From Bacteroidaceae bacterium (GTDB taxonomy: Bacteria; Bacteroidota; Bacteroidia; Bacteroidales; Bacteroidaceae), in NCBI GenBank assembly GCA_017650045.1, contig JAGCFP010000003.1:1-64000 (forward strand): a stretch of DNA of 64,000 bases, written 5' to 3'. The notes below the pieces were generated by a model. That model had not been told where the DNA came from. It saw only the letters and a program-made list of their open reading frames with translations, and searched no databases. Below, piece after piece: positions 24,419 through 33,664 of this stretch. Numbering within the stretch: position 1 is the stretch's first letter; each line of letters starts with the position of its first letter. The translations under genes and the position numbers were made by a program.

Positions 24419-24796
24419 ATGGAAGGACAGAAGAAAAAAAGTGTAGATGAAACAAGCGATAAGGATATCGTTTATTCACAAGCTGTCAAGGCAGGTAAAC
24501 GAATCTATTATCTCGATGTAAAAAAAAGTAAGAAGGGCGAATTGTTCCTTGCCATCACTGAAAGCAAAAAGATCATTCAAGGAGAAGGAGATAATGCACA
24601 ATTCTCTTTTGAAAAACATAAGATCTTCATTTACAAAGAAGATTTTGAAAAGTTCTCAGATGGTCTCAAGGATGTCTTGAATTATATCTATCAGCGTCAA
24701 GCTCCTGAAAGTCCTACATCAACTGAACCAGTAAAAGATGGGGAGGGAAATGAGCCCATCATTTCAGATGAGATAAAGATAGATATCGATTTTTAG
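24419..24796 (+). CDS. PUR family nucleic-acid binding protein (DUF3276)
   Basis: 125 aa. The core, from IVYSQAVKAGKRIYYLDVKK to HKIFIYKEDFEKF, is the PUR-alpha-like fold of Bacteroidetes DUF3276, known to bind single-stranded DNA or RNA. The C-terminal tail is acidic and disordered. It is monocistronic and diverges from nusB. A role in RNA or DNA housekeeping is inferred. Confidence 0.88.
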   Translation: MEGQKKKSVDETSDKDIVYSQAVKAGKRIYYLDVKKSKKGELFLAITESKKIIQGEGDNAQFSFEKHKIFIYKEDFEKFSDGLKDVLNYIYQRQAPESPTSTEPVKDGEGNEPIISDEIKIDIDF

Positions 24797-24806
24797 TAAA
24801 TATTCA

Positions 24807-24836
24807 TTGCAGAATAAAAAAAAAGCAGTACTTTTG
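24807..24836 (+). promoter_or_regulatory. rplY promoter
   Basis: TTG (24807-24809), 19 bp, TACTTTTG (24829-24836). The transcript would have a leader of about 107 nt. Confidence 0.65.
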
Positions 24837-24856
24837 CACCGCTTTTTCAATACACC

Positions 24857-24892
24857 CTTGCAACTAATATGATGAAACAGGAGGTTGCAAAT
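24857..24892 (+). promoter_or_regulatory. Inverted repeat in the rplY leader
   Basis: TTGCAAC and GTTGCAA pair across about 19 nt. A tiny frame (ATG ATG AAA ... TGG TGA, 11 codons) overlaps the right arm. This may be an expression-control leader, but the evidence is slight. Confidence 0.3.
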
Positions 24893-24949
24893 GTGCGATG
24901 GTGAATTAAGCAACAACTTAATTTTAGAGTAACACAAAAATTTCAAAGA

Positions 24950-25531
24950 ATGAAAACATTTGAATTGAACGGAACTGCAAGAACTATTGCAGAGCGCTCT
25001 TCAGAGCAGGCAAGAGCTTTGAAGGCTATTCGTAAGGACAATGGTGTACCATGCGTTCTTTACGGTGGTGAGAAAAACATCAACTTTACTGTAAAGGCTG
25101 ATGATTTGCGCAAGTTGATTTACACTCCTCACATTTACGTAGTGAATCTGACTATCGATGGTGAGCTTCACACAGCTATCATGAAGGAACTCCAGTTCCA
25201 CCCTGTAAAGGATAACATCCTTCATATTGATTTCTTGGAGATCAGTGAGCAGAAGCCTATCGTTATGGAAGTGCCTGTGAAGCTCCAAGGTTTGGCAGAA
25301 GGCGTGAAGGCTGGTGGTAAGTTACAGCAGCAGATGCGTAAACTGAAAGTTAAGGCATTATACAAAGACATTCCAGAGATTCTGACCGTTGACGTTACCT
25401 CTTTAGGTTTAGGCAAATCTATCAAGGTGGTTGACCTCAGCTATGATGGTCTGGAACTCATCAATCCAAAGTCTGCCGTTGTCTGCATGGTGAAGGCTAC
25501 CCGTGCCGCTATGCAAGCTGCGCAGTCTTAA
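24950..25531 (+). CDS. rplY: 50S ribosomal protein L25 (Ctc type)
   Basis: 193 aa. The N-terminal L25 domain binds 5S rRNA and is followed by the beta-rich TL5/Ctc C-terminal domain (IDFLEISEQKPIVMEVPV; GKSIKVVDLSYDG). RKDNGVPCVLYGG near residue 28 is diagnostic. It is followed by a hairpin terminator/attenuator and pth, the usual L25-pth order. Confidence 0.96.
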   Translation: MKTFELNGTARTIAERSSEQARALKAIRKDNGVPCVLYGGEKNINFTVKADDLRKLIYTPHIYVVNLTIDGELHTAIMKELQFHPVKDNILHIDFLEISEQKPIVMEVPVKLQGLAEGVKAGGKLQQQMRKLKVKALYKDIPEILTVDVTSLGLGKSIKVVDLSYDGLELINPKSAVVCMVKATRAAMQAAQS

Positions 25532-25555
25532 AGAGGAAGTCTTTTAGTCTTATAT

Positions 25556-25604
25556 ACGGATGGTTCGCAACGCTGATGCAAATCAGCAGAGTGTTACCAT
25601 CCGT
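25556..25604 (+). terminator. Hairpin between rplY and pth
   Basis: ACGGATGGT (25556-25564) pairs with ACCATCCGT (25596-25604), with an inner GCTGAT/ATCAGC stem; TCTTTATTT follows. It probably acts as a terminator or attenuator, letting some transcripts continue into pth. Confidence 0.7.
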
Positions 25605-25627
25605 TCTTTATTTGGGAAAGCAGTATT

Positions 25628-26191
25628 ATGAAATACTTGATTGTAGGATTAGGGAACATAGGACCTGACTATCATGAAACAAGGCATAACTCTGGCTTTA
25701 TGGTAGTAGATCGACTTGCAGCAGCTGCTGGTCTGACATGGGAGGACAGGCGTTACGGATTCGTCACTACCCTCAACATTAAGGGACAGCAACTGGTGTT
25801 GCTCAAGCCATCTACCTTCATGAACCTCAGCGGTAACGCTGTGAGATACTGGATGCAGAAAGAGAACATCCCATTGGAGCGTGTGTTGGTGATCGTGGAT
25901 GACTTCGCCCTTCCTACTGGCGCCTTACGTCTAAAGCCAAAAGGCAGCGATGGAGGACATAATGGGTTAAGGAACATCGCAGATGTTTTAGGAACACAAG
26001 AATTCGCGCGCTTGAGATTCGGCATAGGCAATGAGTTCCCAAGAGGTGCTCAAGTAGATTATGTGCTCAGTGAATTCACGGATGAGGAATGGGAGATTCT
26101 CCCTGAACGACTGGATTTGGCAGGCGAGATGGTAAAAAGTTTCTGCTTGGCAGGCATTACCATTACAATGAACCAATATAACAAGAAGTAA
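25628..26191 (+). CDS. pth: Peptidyl-tRNA hydrolase
   Basis: Frees tRNA from prematurely released peptidyl-tRNA. It has 187 aa with the N-terminal [19 protein letters not shown] (catalytic His within RHN), the conserved [10 protein letters not shown] and the catalytic-Asp segment [11 protein letters not shown]. It is 2 bp upstream of the S4-domain gene. Confidence 0.97.
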   Translation: MKYLIVGLGNIGPDYHETRHNSGFMVVDRLAAAAGLTWEDRRYGFVTTLNIKGQQLVLLKPSTFMNLSGNAVRYWMQKENIPLERVLVIVDDFALPTGALRLKPKGSDGGHNGLRNIADVLGTQEFARLRFGIGNEFPRGAQVDYVLSEFTDEEWEILPERLDLAGEMVKSFCLAGITITMNQYNKK

Positions 26192-26193
26192 AA

Positions 26194-26613
26194 ATGGAGG
26201 CAAGAATCGACAAATGGCTTTGGGCAGTGCGTATCTTCAAGACCAGGAGTATAGCTGCAGATGCTTGTAAGATGGGACGCATAAGTATCAACGGCTCACA
26301 AGTAAAGGCATCACATAGCGTAAAGGTCAATGATGTGGTGCAAGTACGCAAGCCTCCAATCACCTACTCTTTCAAGGTACTGCAAGCCATTGAGAAGCGT
26401 GTCGGGGCCAAACTCGTTCCACAAATGTTGGAGAATGTCACTACACCAGACCAGTTGGAATTGTTGGAAATGAGTAAGATCAGTGGGTTTATGAATAGAG
26501 CTAAAGGTACAGGACGTCCAACGAAGAAAGACCGTCGTCAGCTTGATGAATTTACAGCACCTGAGTTTATGGACGACTTTGACTTTGATTTTGATGATAA
26601 TGACGAAGAATAG
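26194..26613 (+). CDS. S4-domain RNA-binding protein (Hsp15/HslR-like)
   Basis: 139 aa. The N-terminal S4 domain (RIDKWLWAVRIFKTRS to KVNDVVQVRK) resembles heat-shock protein Hsp15, which in E. coli rescues stalled 50S subunits carrying peptidyl-tRNA. A linker and an acidic tail rich in D and F (DDFDFDFDDNDEE) follow. It lies in a translation-quality cluster with pth, which supports the role. Confidence 0.88.
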   Translation: MEARIDKWLWAVRIFKTRSIAADACKMGRISINGSQVKASHSVKVNDVVQVRKPPITYSFKVLQAIEKRVGAKLVPQMLENVTTPDQLELLEMSKISGFMNRAKGTGRPTKKDRRQLDEFTAPEFMDDFDFDFDDNDEE

Positions 26614-26623
26614 ATAGAAGATT

Positions 26624-27610
26624 ATGGCAGAGAATATTATAAAATGGGGGATTATCGGTTGCGGAGAGGTAACCAAGTACAAGAGTGGCCCTGCGTTTAG
26701 TAAGATAGCCAACTCAGAAGTGGTTGCCGTTATGAGTAGGGATCTCTCTAAGGCAGAGGCTTATGCTAAGGATCGTGGCATACCTAAGTGGTTTAACGAT
26801 GCCCAATCTTTGGTGAATGACCCTGATGTAAATGCGGTGTATATCGCTACCCCTCCCTCCTCTCATGCCACTTTCGCCATCATGTCCATGAAATCTGGGA
26901 AACCTTGTTACATAGAGAAACCTATGGCTGGCAGCTATGAAGAATGCAGTCGTATCAATCGCATCTCTGAGATGACTGGAGTCCCCTGCTTCGTAGCTTA
27001 TTATCGCCGTTATCTGCCTTATTTCCAGAAAGTAAAACAGATGATTGAGGATGGAACGATTGGCAATATCCTGAATATACAACTGCGTTTTGCTGTTCCT
27101 CCACGCGACCTTGATTATAATAAGGAGCAACTGCCTTGGCGTCTGCAACCTGACATTTCGGGGGGTGGCTATTTCTATGATTTGGCTCCACATCAGATAG
27201 ACATGATCCAATACATTTTCGGTATCATCATCGACGTACAAGGGTATAAGAGTAACAGAGGACATCTCTATGAAGTGGAAGACAACCTAAGTGCCTGCTT
27301 CCGTTTCGAAAGCGGATTGGTTGGTAGTGCTTCCTGGTGCTTTGTGGCCCATGATTCTGCACGTGATGATCGCATAGAGGTGGTGGGAGACAAAGGTATG
27401 ATTTGCTTCTCTGTCTATACCTATGACCCTATTGAAGTCTATACAGAAAATGGGCGTATAGAGATTCCTGTAGAGAATCCTACTTATGTACAACAACCTA
27501 TGATTCAGCGTGTAGTGGACCATCTGCTTGGGAAAGCAGAATGTTGTTGTAAGGGAGAATCAGCCACGCTAACCAACTGGGTGATGGATAAGATCTTAGG
27601 GAAGATTTAG
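26624..27610 (+). CDS. Gfo/Idh/MocA family oxidoreductase
   Basis: 328 aa. An N-terminal Rossmann fold (WGIIGCGEVTKYKSGPAF) and the EKPMAGSYEEC motif mark the family of NAD(P)-dependent sugar or polyol dehydrogenases. The C-terminal half is the family's alpha/beta substrate domain (YYDLAPHQIDMIQYIFG-like segment near residue 186). The substrate cannot be told from sequence. Its stop lies 2 bp from the convergent antiporter gene. Confidence 0.88.
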   Translation: MAENIIKWGIIGCGEVTKYKSGPAFSKIANSEVVAVMSRDLSKAEAYAKDRGIPKWFNDAQSLVNDPDVNAVYIATPPSSHATFAIMSMKSGKPCYIEKPMAGSYEECSRINRISEMTGVPCFVAYYRRYLPYFQKVKQMIEDGTIGNILNIQLRFAVPPRDLDYNKEQLPWRLQPDISGGGYFYDLAPHQIDMIQYIFGIIIDVQGYKSNRGHLYEVEDNLSACFRFESGLVGSASWCFVAHDSARDDRIEVVGDKGMICFSVYTYDPIEVYTENGRIEIPVENPTYVQQPMIQRVVDHLLGKAECCCKGESATLTNWVMDKILGKI

Positions 27611-27612
27611 CC

Positions 27613-29889
27613 TTAATGTGATTCATTGGCATAGGTGATATCTCCTCTTTCAAGGACATTATACACATCACGCATTTCACCCACGATCCAAATGACATCA
27701 CCCTCAGAGAAAGGTTCGCGGATATTTGGCGCATGGAGTGCCTCATCACCACGTTCTACACCTGCAATAAGGCAATGATACTTGTCGCGAATGCCTGTTT
27801 CTGGAGGAGTAAGTCCTAAGAATGGAGAATCTGCATCTACCTCAAACTGCTTCAAAATCATCTCACTGCGCTCTATCAAATCCTCATCTATCACTGCAGA
27901 TGCATTTATCAGTTCCTCTCCAAACAGTTCCAGTTCTTTGTCAGTTCCTAATGCTGTAATTCTATCGAATGGATAGAGTCTGGTCTGTGCTCTTGGAATA
28001 TTAATCCTGCGTTTTCCTCGCAGTATAGATACTACTTGAATCCCATATTTCTTTCCAAAGTTCAGCTCCGCTAAAGTCTGTCCTGCCCATGCTGTTTCAC
28101 CAGGCAATTCATAATCTGCAAGGTGTAGATCTCTGGATAGCAATCTACCAGCATACTCTGGTTTCTTCTCTCCCATGTACTCTGCCTTTATCTCTCTGGA
28201 GCGCAGATTCTTGAAGAAAGTACGCTCTATCATGATGCTCTGTTTCTTCAATCCTCTGGAAAGTATCATGCCCACTATCAGCAGGAGAGCAATGCCAAAC
28301 AGCAGACCTGCAGAGAGTTCGACAAGCTCTGTAAACACAAACATGATGAATGCCACTGCAATCAAAACGCGGATAAATACAGTAGCCACCAATGGCAAGC
28401 GATTGGCACGGGAATGCCAAAGGGTCTTGAACTCCTCAGAATGGTTCTTCTTAATCATGATGGCCCTCAAGAACGGAGAAAGCACAGCTACCGTGACAAC
28501 TGCCATAAGCAAATTTCCCCAAATGCCTGGTATCCAATTCTGGCATATTGGCGTGACAAACCTTAAGGAGATGATAACGATAGCAATACAGATAATGGAA
28601 TAGATAACCGTATTTCTGACCATCGCCATAATCAGTTTACGCCAAACACTTTCACTGTTGACCGTACGCGTACTGGAGGTATAATTTGCTAATGTCCTGC
28701 GCATCTTCTTTGGCAAATGAGCCTCCGCATATTCAGAAGCCGGCTCTGCCAATCGAATCATATAAGGTGTCAGGAAGGTTGTTATCACAGAGACTGCCAC
28801 CACAATAGGATAAAGGAAATCACTGGTAACTCCCAAAGATACACCAAGGGAAGCGATGATGAAGGCAAACTCACCGATCTGTGTCAGACTGAAACCACAC
28901 TGCATGGCCGTCTTGAGCGACTGTCCAGACAATACCACACCCAAGGTTCCAAAGGTGGCCTGTCCCAAAATCACGGTAAAGGTAATAACGATAATTGGAA
29001 CAATGTAAGTAACGATCATCGCAGGATCTACCATCATACCCACAGAAACGAAGAAAATAGCGCCAAACAAGTCTTTGACAGGTTTTACTAAGTGATCGAT
29101 ATGCTCCGCTTCTACCGTTTCTGCCAAGATAGAACCCATCATAAAGGCACCAAATGCAGGAGAGAAACCTGCCAATGCTGCCATCACCACCATGAGGAAG
29201 CAGAGTCCTAAGGAAACGATCAGCATGGTTTCATCACCCATCAGTTTACGGGTTTTACGTAACATCAAGGGGATAAGGTAAATGCCTACCACAAACCACA
29301 GGATCAAGAAGAATACCAGCTTTGCAATGCTCCAGAGCATTTCCGTACCTTCAAAGTTGCTGCTTACAGCCATCGTAGAAAGCATTACCATCAGTACGAT
29401 GGCCAAGATATCTTCAAGGATTAAGATACTGAGTACCAGACCCGTAAACTGTTTCTTGCGGATACCGAGATCATCGAAAGCCTTGTAGATGATGGTCGTT
29501 GACGACATGGCTATCATACCCCCGAGGAAGATACTGTCCATGCGGCTCCATCCGAAGGCTGTTCCCACAGAGACACCCGCTATAATCATACAGAAAATAA
29601 TGGTAAGAGCGGCGATGACTGCCGAACCACCCACTTTCATGATTTTCTTGAAACTAAACTCCAAGCCGAGGGCAAAGAGCAAGAAAATCACGCCAATGTC
29701 TGCCCAGGTATGCACGCTCTGCGTATCGACCACAGAAGGCAAGAACCCCAAATGGGGACTAGCCATGAAGCCAGCCACGATATAACCCAATACTAAAGGT
29801 TGTTTCAGCCTCTTAAAGAGCAAGGTCATAAGACCTGCATATACCAATATCACAGCCAAGTCGGCTATCAACGGAGCTAATTCTGACAT
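27613..29889 (-). CDS. CPA2 cation:proton antiporter with TrkA-C domain
   Basis: 758 aa. The first about 390 residues form a Na+/H+ exchanger-type membrane domain with many helices (GYIVAGFMASPHLGF; LFALGLEFSFK; FLGGMIAMSSTTI). More helices follow (about 425-560). The C-terminus (about 590-750) holds TrkA-C-like ligand-binding modules (GIQVVSILRG; DSPFLGLTPPETGIRD). It probably exchanges K+ or Na+ for protons, gated by a ligand. Promoter and a palindrome lie at 29896-29920. Confidence 0.88.
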   Translation of the reverse strand: MSELAPLIADLAVILVYAGLMTLLFKRLKQPLVLGYIVAGFMASPHLGFLPSVVDTQSVHTWADIGVIFLLFALGLEFSFKKIMKVGGSAVIAALTIIFCMIIAGVSVGTAFGWSRMDSIFLGGMIAMSSTTIIYKAFDDLGIRKKQFTGLVLSILILEDILAIVLMVMLSTMAVSSNFEGTEMLWSIAKLVFFLILWFVVGIYLIPLMLRKTRKLMGDETMLIVSLGLCFLMVVMAALAGFSPAFGAFMMGSILAETVEAEHIDHLVKPVKDLFGAIFFVSVGMMVDPAMIVTYIVPIIVITFTVILGQATFGTLGVVLSGQSLKTAMQCGFSLTQIGEFAFIIASLGVSLGVTSDFLYPIVVAVSVITTFLTPYMIRLAEPASEYAEAHLPKKMRRTLANYTSSTRTVNSESVWRKLIMAMVRNTVIYSIICIAIVIISLRFVTPICQNWIPGIWGNLLMAVVTVAVLSPFLRAIMIKKNHSEEFKTLWHSRANRLPLVATVFIRVLIAVAFIMFVFTELVELSAGLLFGIALLLIVGMILSRGLKKQSIMIERTFFKNLRSREIKAEYMGEKKPEYAGRLLSRDLHLADYELPGETAWAGQTLAELNFGKKYGIQVVSILRGKRRINIPRAQTRLYPFDRITALGTDKELELFGEELINASAVIDEDLIERSEMILKQFEVDADSPFLGLTPPETGIRDKYHCLIAGVERGDEALHAPNIREPFSEGDVIWIVGEMRDVYNVLERGDITYANESH

Positions 29890-29895
29890 ATCTTA

Positions 29896-29920
29896 TCCTT
29901 AAAATTTAAGGACAAAATTA
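29896..29920 (-). promoter_or_regulatory. Antiporter promoter with overlapping dyad
   Basis: TAATTTTG on - (29913-29920) and a perfect 17-bp dyad, TCCTTAAA-A-TTTAAGGA (29896-29912), which would cover the transcription start. The dyad is a candidate operator. Confidence 0.5.
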
Positions 29921-30148
29921 CAAAAAGTTAAATTTCCCATCAAATCTTTTCTCCACTATTTTAACAGAATGCTGAATCGGCGTTTCGCACCAACTTTTTT
30001 TTCTTAACTAGGAAAAAATTTTTTCTTAGTTAGGAAAAAATATTTTCTGTGCGTAGCGCCAAAAAAATCATCATCCAAAGAGTAAAAAAAGTGGGAAATA
30101 CAGACAGATTTTGTTAAGTATTTTTTGCAGATATTCATCAGAATTTAG
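29921..30148. other. Intergenic region with AT-rich palindrome, copy 2
   Basis: No gene seen. 29995-30046 holds two copies of CTTA(AC/GT)TAGG within runs of T and A, a close relative of the elements at 310-357 and 52073-52112. It is followed by TCTGTGCGTAGCGCC, similar to TCTGTGCACAGGCGC after the copy near 52160. Confidence 0.5.
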
Positions 30149-30156
30149 TAACTTTG
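30149..30156 (+). promoter_or_regulatory. Promoter -7 element of the mce-mmd operon
   Basis: TAACTTTG, with TTTG at 30124-30127 (21-bp spacing), 53 bp before mce. Confidence 0.55.
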
Positions 30157-30208
30157 CATCATAAATATATAGCTATTTCAATAAACGTTTAATTAATATA
30201 CAAAAACA

Positions 30209-30628
30209 ATGAAAATTTCACACATTGAGCATCTGGGCATTGCATGTCCCAGCATTGAGAAGGCACTGCCTTTCTTCGAGAATGTTTTAGGTCTGAAATG
30301 CTACAACGTAGAAGTCGTAGAAGATCAGAAAGTAAAGACAGCTTTTCTGAAAGTTGGTGAGGTAAAGTTGGAACTTCTGGAGCCTACAAGCCCAGATAGC
30401 ACCATCGCCAAGTTCATTGAGAAGAACGGTGGCCGTGGCGGTATGCATCATCTGGCATTCTGCATTGAAGACGGAGTGGCCAATGCATTGGCAGAGGCAG
30501 AAGGTTTGGGCATTGCCCTGATTGACAAGGCTCCACGCAAGGGTGCCGAGGGTCTGAACATCGCATTCCTGCATCCAAAATCAACTGCAGCTGTGCTGAC
30601 AGAGCTTTGCGAGAATCCTAACAAATAA
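30209..30628 (+). CDS. mce: Methylmalonyl-CoA epimerase
   Basis: Interconverts R- and S-methylmalonyl-CoA. It has 139 aa of the glyoxalase/VOC fold; metal ligands are the His in [10 protein letters not shown], the His in GGMHHLAF and the Glu in the C-terminal VLTELCE region. It heads the operon whose other genes form methylmalonyl-CoA decarboxylase, completing the path from succinate to propionate. Confidence 0.95.
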   Translation: MKISHIEHLGIACPSIEKALPFFENVLGLKCYNVEVVEDQKVKTAFLKVGEVKLELLEPTSPDSTIAKFIEKNGGRGGMHHLAFCIEDGVANALAEAEGLGIALIDKAPRKGAEGLNIAFLHPKSTAAVLTELCENPNK

Positions 30629-30651
30629 TCCAAAATTCATATAGATACACA

Positions 30652-32205
30652 ATGAGTAATCAAGTTGAAAAGATCAAAGAGCTTATTGAGCTTCGTGCTA
30701 AGGCTCGTTTAGGCGGTGGCGATAAGGCTATCGAGAAGCAGCATGCTAAAGGTAAGTACACTGCTCGTGAGCGCATCACAATGCTGCTCGATGAAGGCAG
30801 TTTCGAGGAAATTGACATGTTTGTGGAGCACCGTTGCACCAACTTCGGTCAGGACAAGAAGCATTTCTTGGGTGACGGCGTGGTGACTGGTTGCGGTACT
30901 ATCGACGGTCGTCTGGTGTATGTATTCGCACAAGACTTCACCGTATTCGGCGGTTCTCTCTCTGAGACTATGGCACAGAAGATCTGCAAGGTAATGGACC
31001 TGGCAATGCGCATGGGTGCTCCTTGCATCGGCATCAATGACTCTGGCGGTGCCCGTATTCAGGAAGCCGTGAACGCATTGGCTGGCTATTCTGAGATTTT
31101 CCAGCGTAACATCCTTGCTTCAGGTGTGGTTCCTCAGATTTCAGGTATCTTCGGTCCTTGTGCTGGTGGCGCAGTTTATTCTCCTGCACTGACCGACTTC
31201 ACCATCATGATGGAAGGTACTTCATACATGTTCTTGACTGGTCCTAAGGTGGTAAAGACCGTGACTGGCGAGGATGTGAACGAAGAGAATCTGGGTGGCG
31301 CAAGCGTTCACTCTACCAAGAGTGGTGTGACACACTTCACTGCAGCTACTGAGGAAGAAGCTTTGGCACTTATCCGCAAGCTCATCAGCTATATTCCACA
31401 GAACAACATGGAAGAGCCTCCTTACAAACCAACTGACGATCCAATCGACCGTCTGGAGGACTCTCTGAATGAGATTATCCCTGACAATCCTAACCAGGCT
31501 TACGACATGTACGAGGTTATCAGCGCCATCGTGGATCATGGTGAGTTCCTGGAGGTTCACAAGGACTATGCTAAGAACATCATCGTAGGTTTCGCCCGCA
31601 TGAACGGTATCAGTGTAGGTGTGGTAGCCAACCAGCCTAAGGCTATGGCAGGTGTGCTCGACTGCAACGCCAGCCGCAAGGGTGCCCGCTTCGTTCGTTT
31701 CTGCGATGCCTTCAATATTCCATTGGTAACTTTGGTTGACGTTCCTGGATTCCTTCCAGGTACAGGTCAGGAGTACAACGGTGTGATTCTGCATGGTGCT
31801 AAGTTGCTCTATGCTTACGGTGAAGCTACAGTGCCAAAGGTAACAGTAACCCTGCGTAAGTCTTACGGTGGTTCTCACATCGTGATGAGCTGTAAGCAGC
31901 TGCGTGGTGACATCAACTATGCATGGCCAACCGCTGAGATCGCTGTAATGGGTGCTTCAGGTGCTGTGGCAGTGCTCTTCGCTAAGGAAGCTAAGGAGAA
32001 AGAAGATCCTAAGGCATTCATGGCTGAGAAGGAAGCTGAGTATCAGAAGTTGTTCGCTAACCCATACAATGCAGCCAAGTACGGCTACATCGATGACGTG
32101 ATCGAACCTCGTAACACTCGTTTCCGCGTAATCCGCGCTTTGCAGCAACTGAGAACTAAGAGACAGGAGAATCCTGCTAAGAAGCATGGTAATATTCCAT
32201 TGTAA
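30652..32205 (+). CDS. mmdA: Methylmalonyl-CoA decarboxylase carboxyltransferase subunit
   Basis: 517 aa, carboxyltransferase (crotonase-fold) subunit that moves CO2 from S-methylmalonyl-CoA to the biotin carrier. N-terminal [26 protein letters not shown], and [12 protein letters not shown] are typical of the acyl-CoA carboxylase beta/MmdA family. The neighbours (OadG, biotin carrier, OadB) identify it as part of the sodium-pumping decarboxylase rather than a carboxylase. Codon use is strongly biased, suggesting high expression. Confidence 0.94.
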   Translation: MSNQVEKIKELIELRAKARLGGGDKAIEKQHAKGKYTARERITMLLDEGSFEEIDMFVEHRCTNFGQDKKHFLGDGVVTGCGTIDGRLVYVFAQDFTVFGGSLSETMAQKICKVMDLAMRMGAPCIGINDSGGARIQEAVNALAGYSEIFQRNILASGVVPQISGIFGPCAGGAVYSPALTDFTIMMEGTSYMFLTGPKVVKTVTGEDVNEENLGGASVHSTKSGVTHFTAATEEEALALIRKLISYIPQNNMEEPPYKPTDDPIDRLEDSLNEIIPDNPNQAYDMYEVISAIVDHGEFLEVHKDYAKNIIVGFARMNGISVGVVANQPKAMAGVLDCNASRKGARFVRFCDAFNIPLVTLVDVPGFLPGTGQEYNGVILHGAKLLYAYGEATVPKVTVTLRKSYGGSHIVMSCKQLRGDINYAWPTAEIAVMGASGAVAVLFAKEAKEKEDPKAFMAEKEAEYQKLFANPYNAAKYGYIDDVIEPRNTRFRVIRALQQLRTKRQENPAKKHGNIPL

Positions 32206-32230
32206 TTTTTTACTTAAGAACAACAAGTTT

Positions 32231-33202
32231 ATGAAGAAAATTAATCTTGGAATAATTCTTTCGCTCGCACTGGTGTTCAGCCTGTCGTCTTGCCGCGAAC
32301 TCTCTACCAGTAGCAAGGTGCTCATCAATGAGGTGATGATGACCAATGAGACCAGCGCTACTGACGAGTATGGCGATCACAACGCATGGATTGAATTATT
32401 CGTAAAATATTATGGACCTATCGACGTGGCAGGCTACGAGATTGAGGTAGAACCCAAGGGTGAGCCAGCCGTGAGATACATCATCCCGAAAGGTGACGTT
32501 ATCACGAAGGTTGCCCCTCGCCAGCACATCGTGTTCTGGGCAGATGGTCAGCCTAATCGTGGTACTTTGCACGCCAACTTTACGTTGAACCCAGAGAAAT
32601 TCACTACCATTCGTCTCTTCAACTCCAATAAGGACCTCATCGACCAAGTGGAGATAGAGGGTGGAACTCTGAAGGCTGATCAATCTTATGGCCGCATCGA
32701 CCCTAACTACACCGAGTTAGGCAAAGAGAACTGGCAGGTGAAGGACAGCTCTGATGGTAATCCTGACACCTACGTGACTCCAGGTGCAGCAAACCGAGTG
32801 ATTGACCAAAATGCTAAGCAGGAAAACTTTGCTCGCCAAGACCCCGTGGGTATTGGAATGGCACTCACTGCCATGAGCGTAGTATTCACTTGTCTGATTA
32901 TCCTGTTTGTGGCCTTTAAGCTCGTGGGTAAGTTCTCCATCCACATGGCACAGCGTAATGCCATTGCTGCCAAGGGTGGGAATCCTGATATCGCTGACAT
33001 GAAGGAAGCTACCAAGAAAGAGAACCAGACTCCTGGTGAAGTATTCGCCGCCATTGCTTTGGCTTTGCATGAGGAAATGGAAGACGTTCACGACACTGAG
33101 GAAATGGTCATCACCATGAATATGGAAGACCAGCAGCCTGCAGCTTCTCCTTGGAGCGCCAAGACTCTGTTGATGCGTCATACACCTATTAGAAGAAGAT
33201 AA
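32231..33202 (+). CDS. OadG-type subunit with lamin-tail-like domain
   Basis: 323 aa from MKKINLG (32231); the longer frame from 32186 overlaps mmdA and hides the signal peptide. The N-terminus is a lipoprotein signal (SLSSCREL). Residues about 25-185 resemble a lamin-tail domain (INEVMMTNE, AWIELF, IDQVEIEGG), then a membrane helix (MALTAMSVVFTCLIILFVAF) starts the OadG gamma-subunit part. OadG ties the decarboxylase to the membrane. The extracellular-facing lamin-tail extension is known from Bacteroidetes but its job is unclear. Confidence 0.82.
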   Translation: MKKINLGIILSLALVFSLSSCRELSTSSKVLINEVMMTNETSATDEYGDHNAWIELFVKYYGPIDVAGYEIEVEPKGEPAVRYIIPKGDVITKVAPRQHIVFWADGQPNRGTLHANFTLNPEKFTTIRLFNSNKDLIDQVEIEGGTLKADQSYGRIDPNYTELGKENWQVKDSSDGNPDTYVTPGAANRVIDQNAKQENFARQDPVGIGMALTAMSVVFTCLIILFVAFKLVGKFSIHMAQRNAIAAKGGNPDIADMKEATKKENQTPGEVFAAIALALHEEMEDVHDTEEMVITMNMEDQQPAASPWSAKTLLMRHTPIRRR

Positions 33203-33222
33203 ATACATAATATTTTAGCAAA

Positions 33223-33660
33223 ATGAAAGAATATAAATATACAATCAACGGCAACAAATACACAGTGACCGTTGGCGATATTGAAGATAACAAAGCTCAC
33301 GTAGAAGTGAACGGAACTCCTTACACCGTAGAGATGGAGAATGTTCCTGCTCCTAAGAAGGTGATTCGTCCAGTAGTGGCTGCCGCTGCAGCTAAGACTG
33401 CTCCTGCACCAACCACCAAGGTAGAAAAGCCAGCCACCAAGGCAGGCAAGAACGCTATCAAGTCACCTCTGCCAGGTGTTATCCTGCAAATCAAGGTGAA
33501 TGTAGGCGATGAAGTAAAACGTGGCCAGGTGCTGATGATCCTCGAAGCCATGAAGATGGAGAACAACATCCCATCCGACCGTGATGGTAAGGTTGTGTCT
33601 ATTAATGTAAGCAAGGGCGACTCTGTCCTTGAGGGTACTGACCTTATTGTAATTGAGTAA
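33223..33660 (+). CDS. mmdC: Biotin carrier subunit of methylmalonyl-CoA decarboxylase
   Basis: 145 aa. The C-terminal biotinyl domain has the signature EAMKMENN, with K111 the biotinylated lysine. A flexible Ala/Pro/Lys-rich linker (about 42-75) joins it to an N-terminal beta region. It shuttles carboxyl groups between MmdA and the membrane subunit. It lies 20 bp after the OadG-type gene. Confidence 0.94.
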   Translation: MKEYKYTINGNKYTVTVGDIEDNKAHVEVNGTPYTVEMENVPAPKKVIRPVVAAAAAKTAPAPTTKVEKPATKAGKNAIKSPLPGVILQIKVNVGDEVKRGQVLMILEAMKMENNIPSDRDGKVVSINVSKGDSVLEGTDLIVIE

Positions 33661-33664
33661 GATT

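Noticed and set aside
31222..31878. 218-codon - strand frame inside mmdA
   Set aside because: Antisense shadow of a strongly codon-biased gene.
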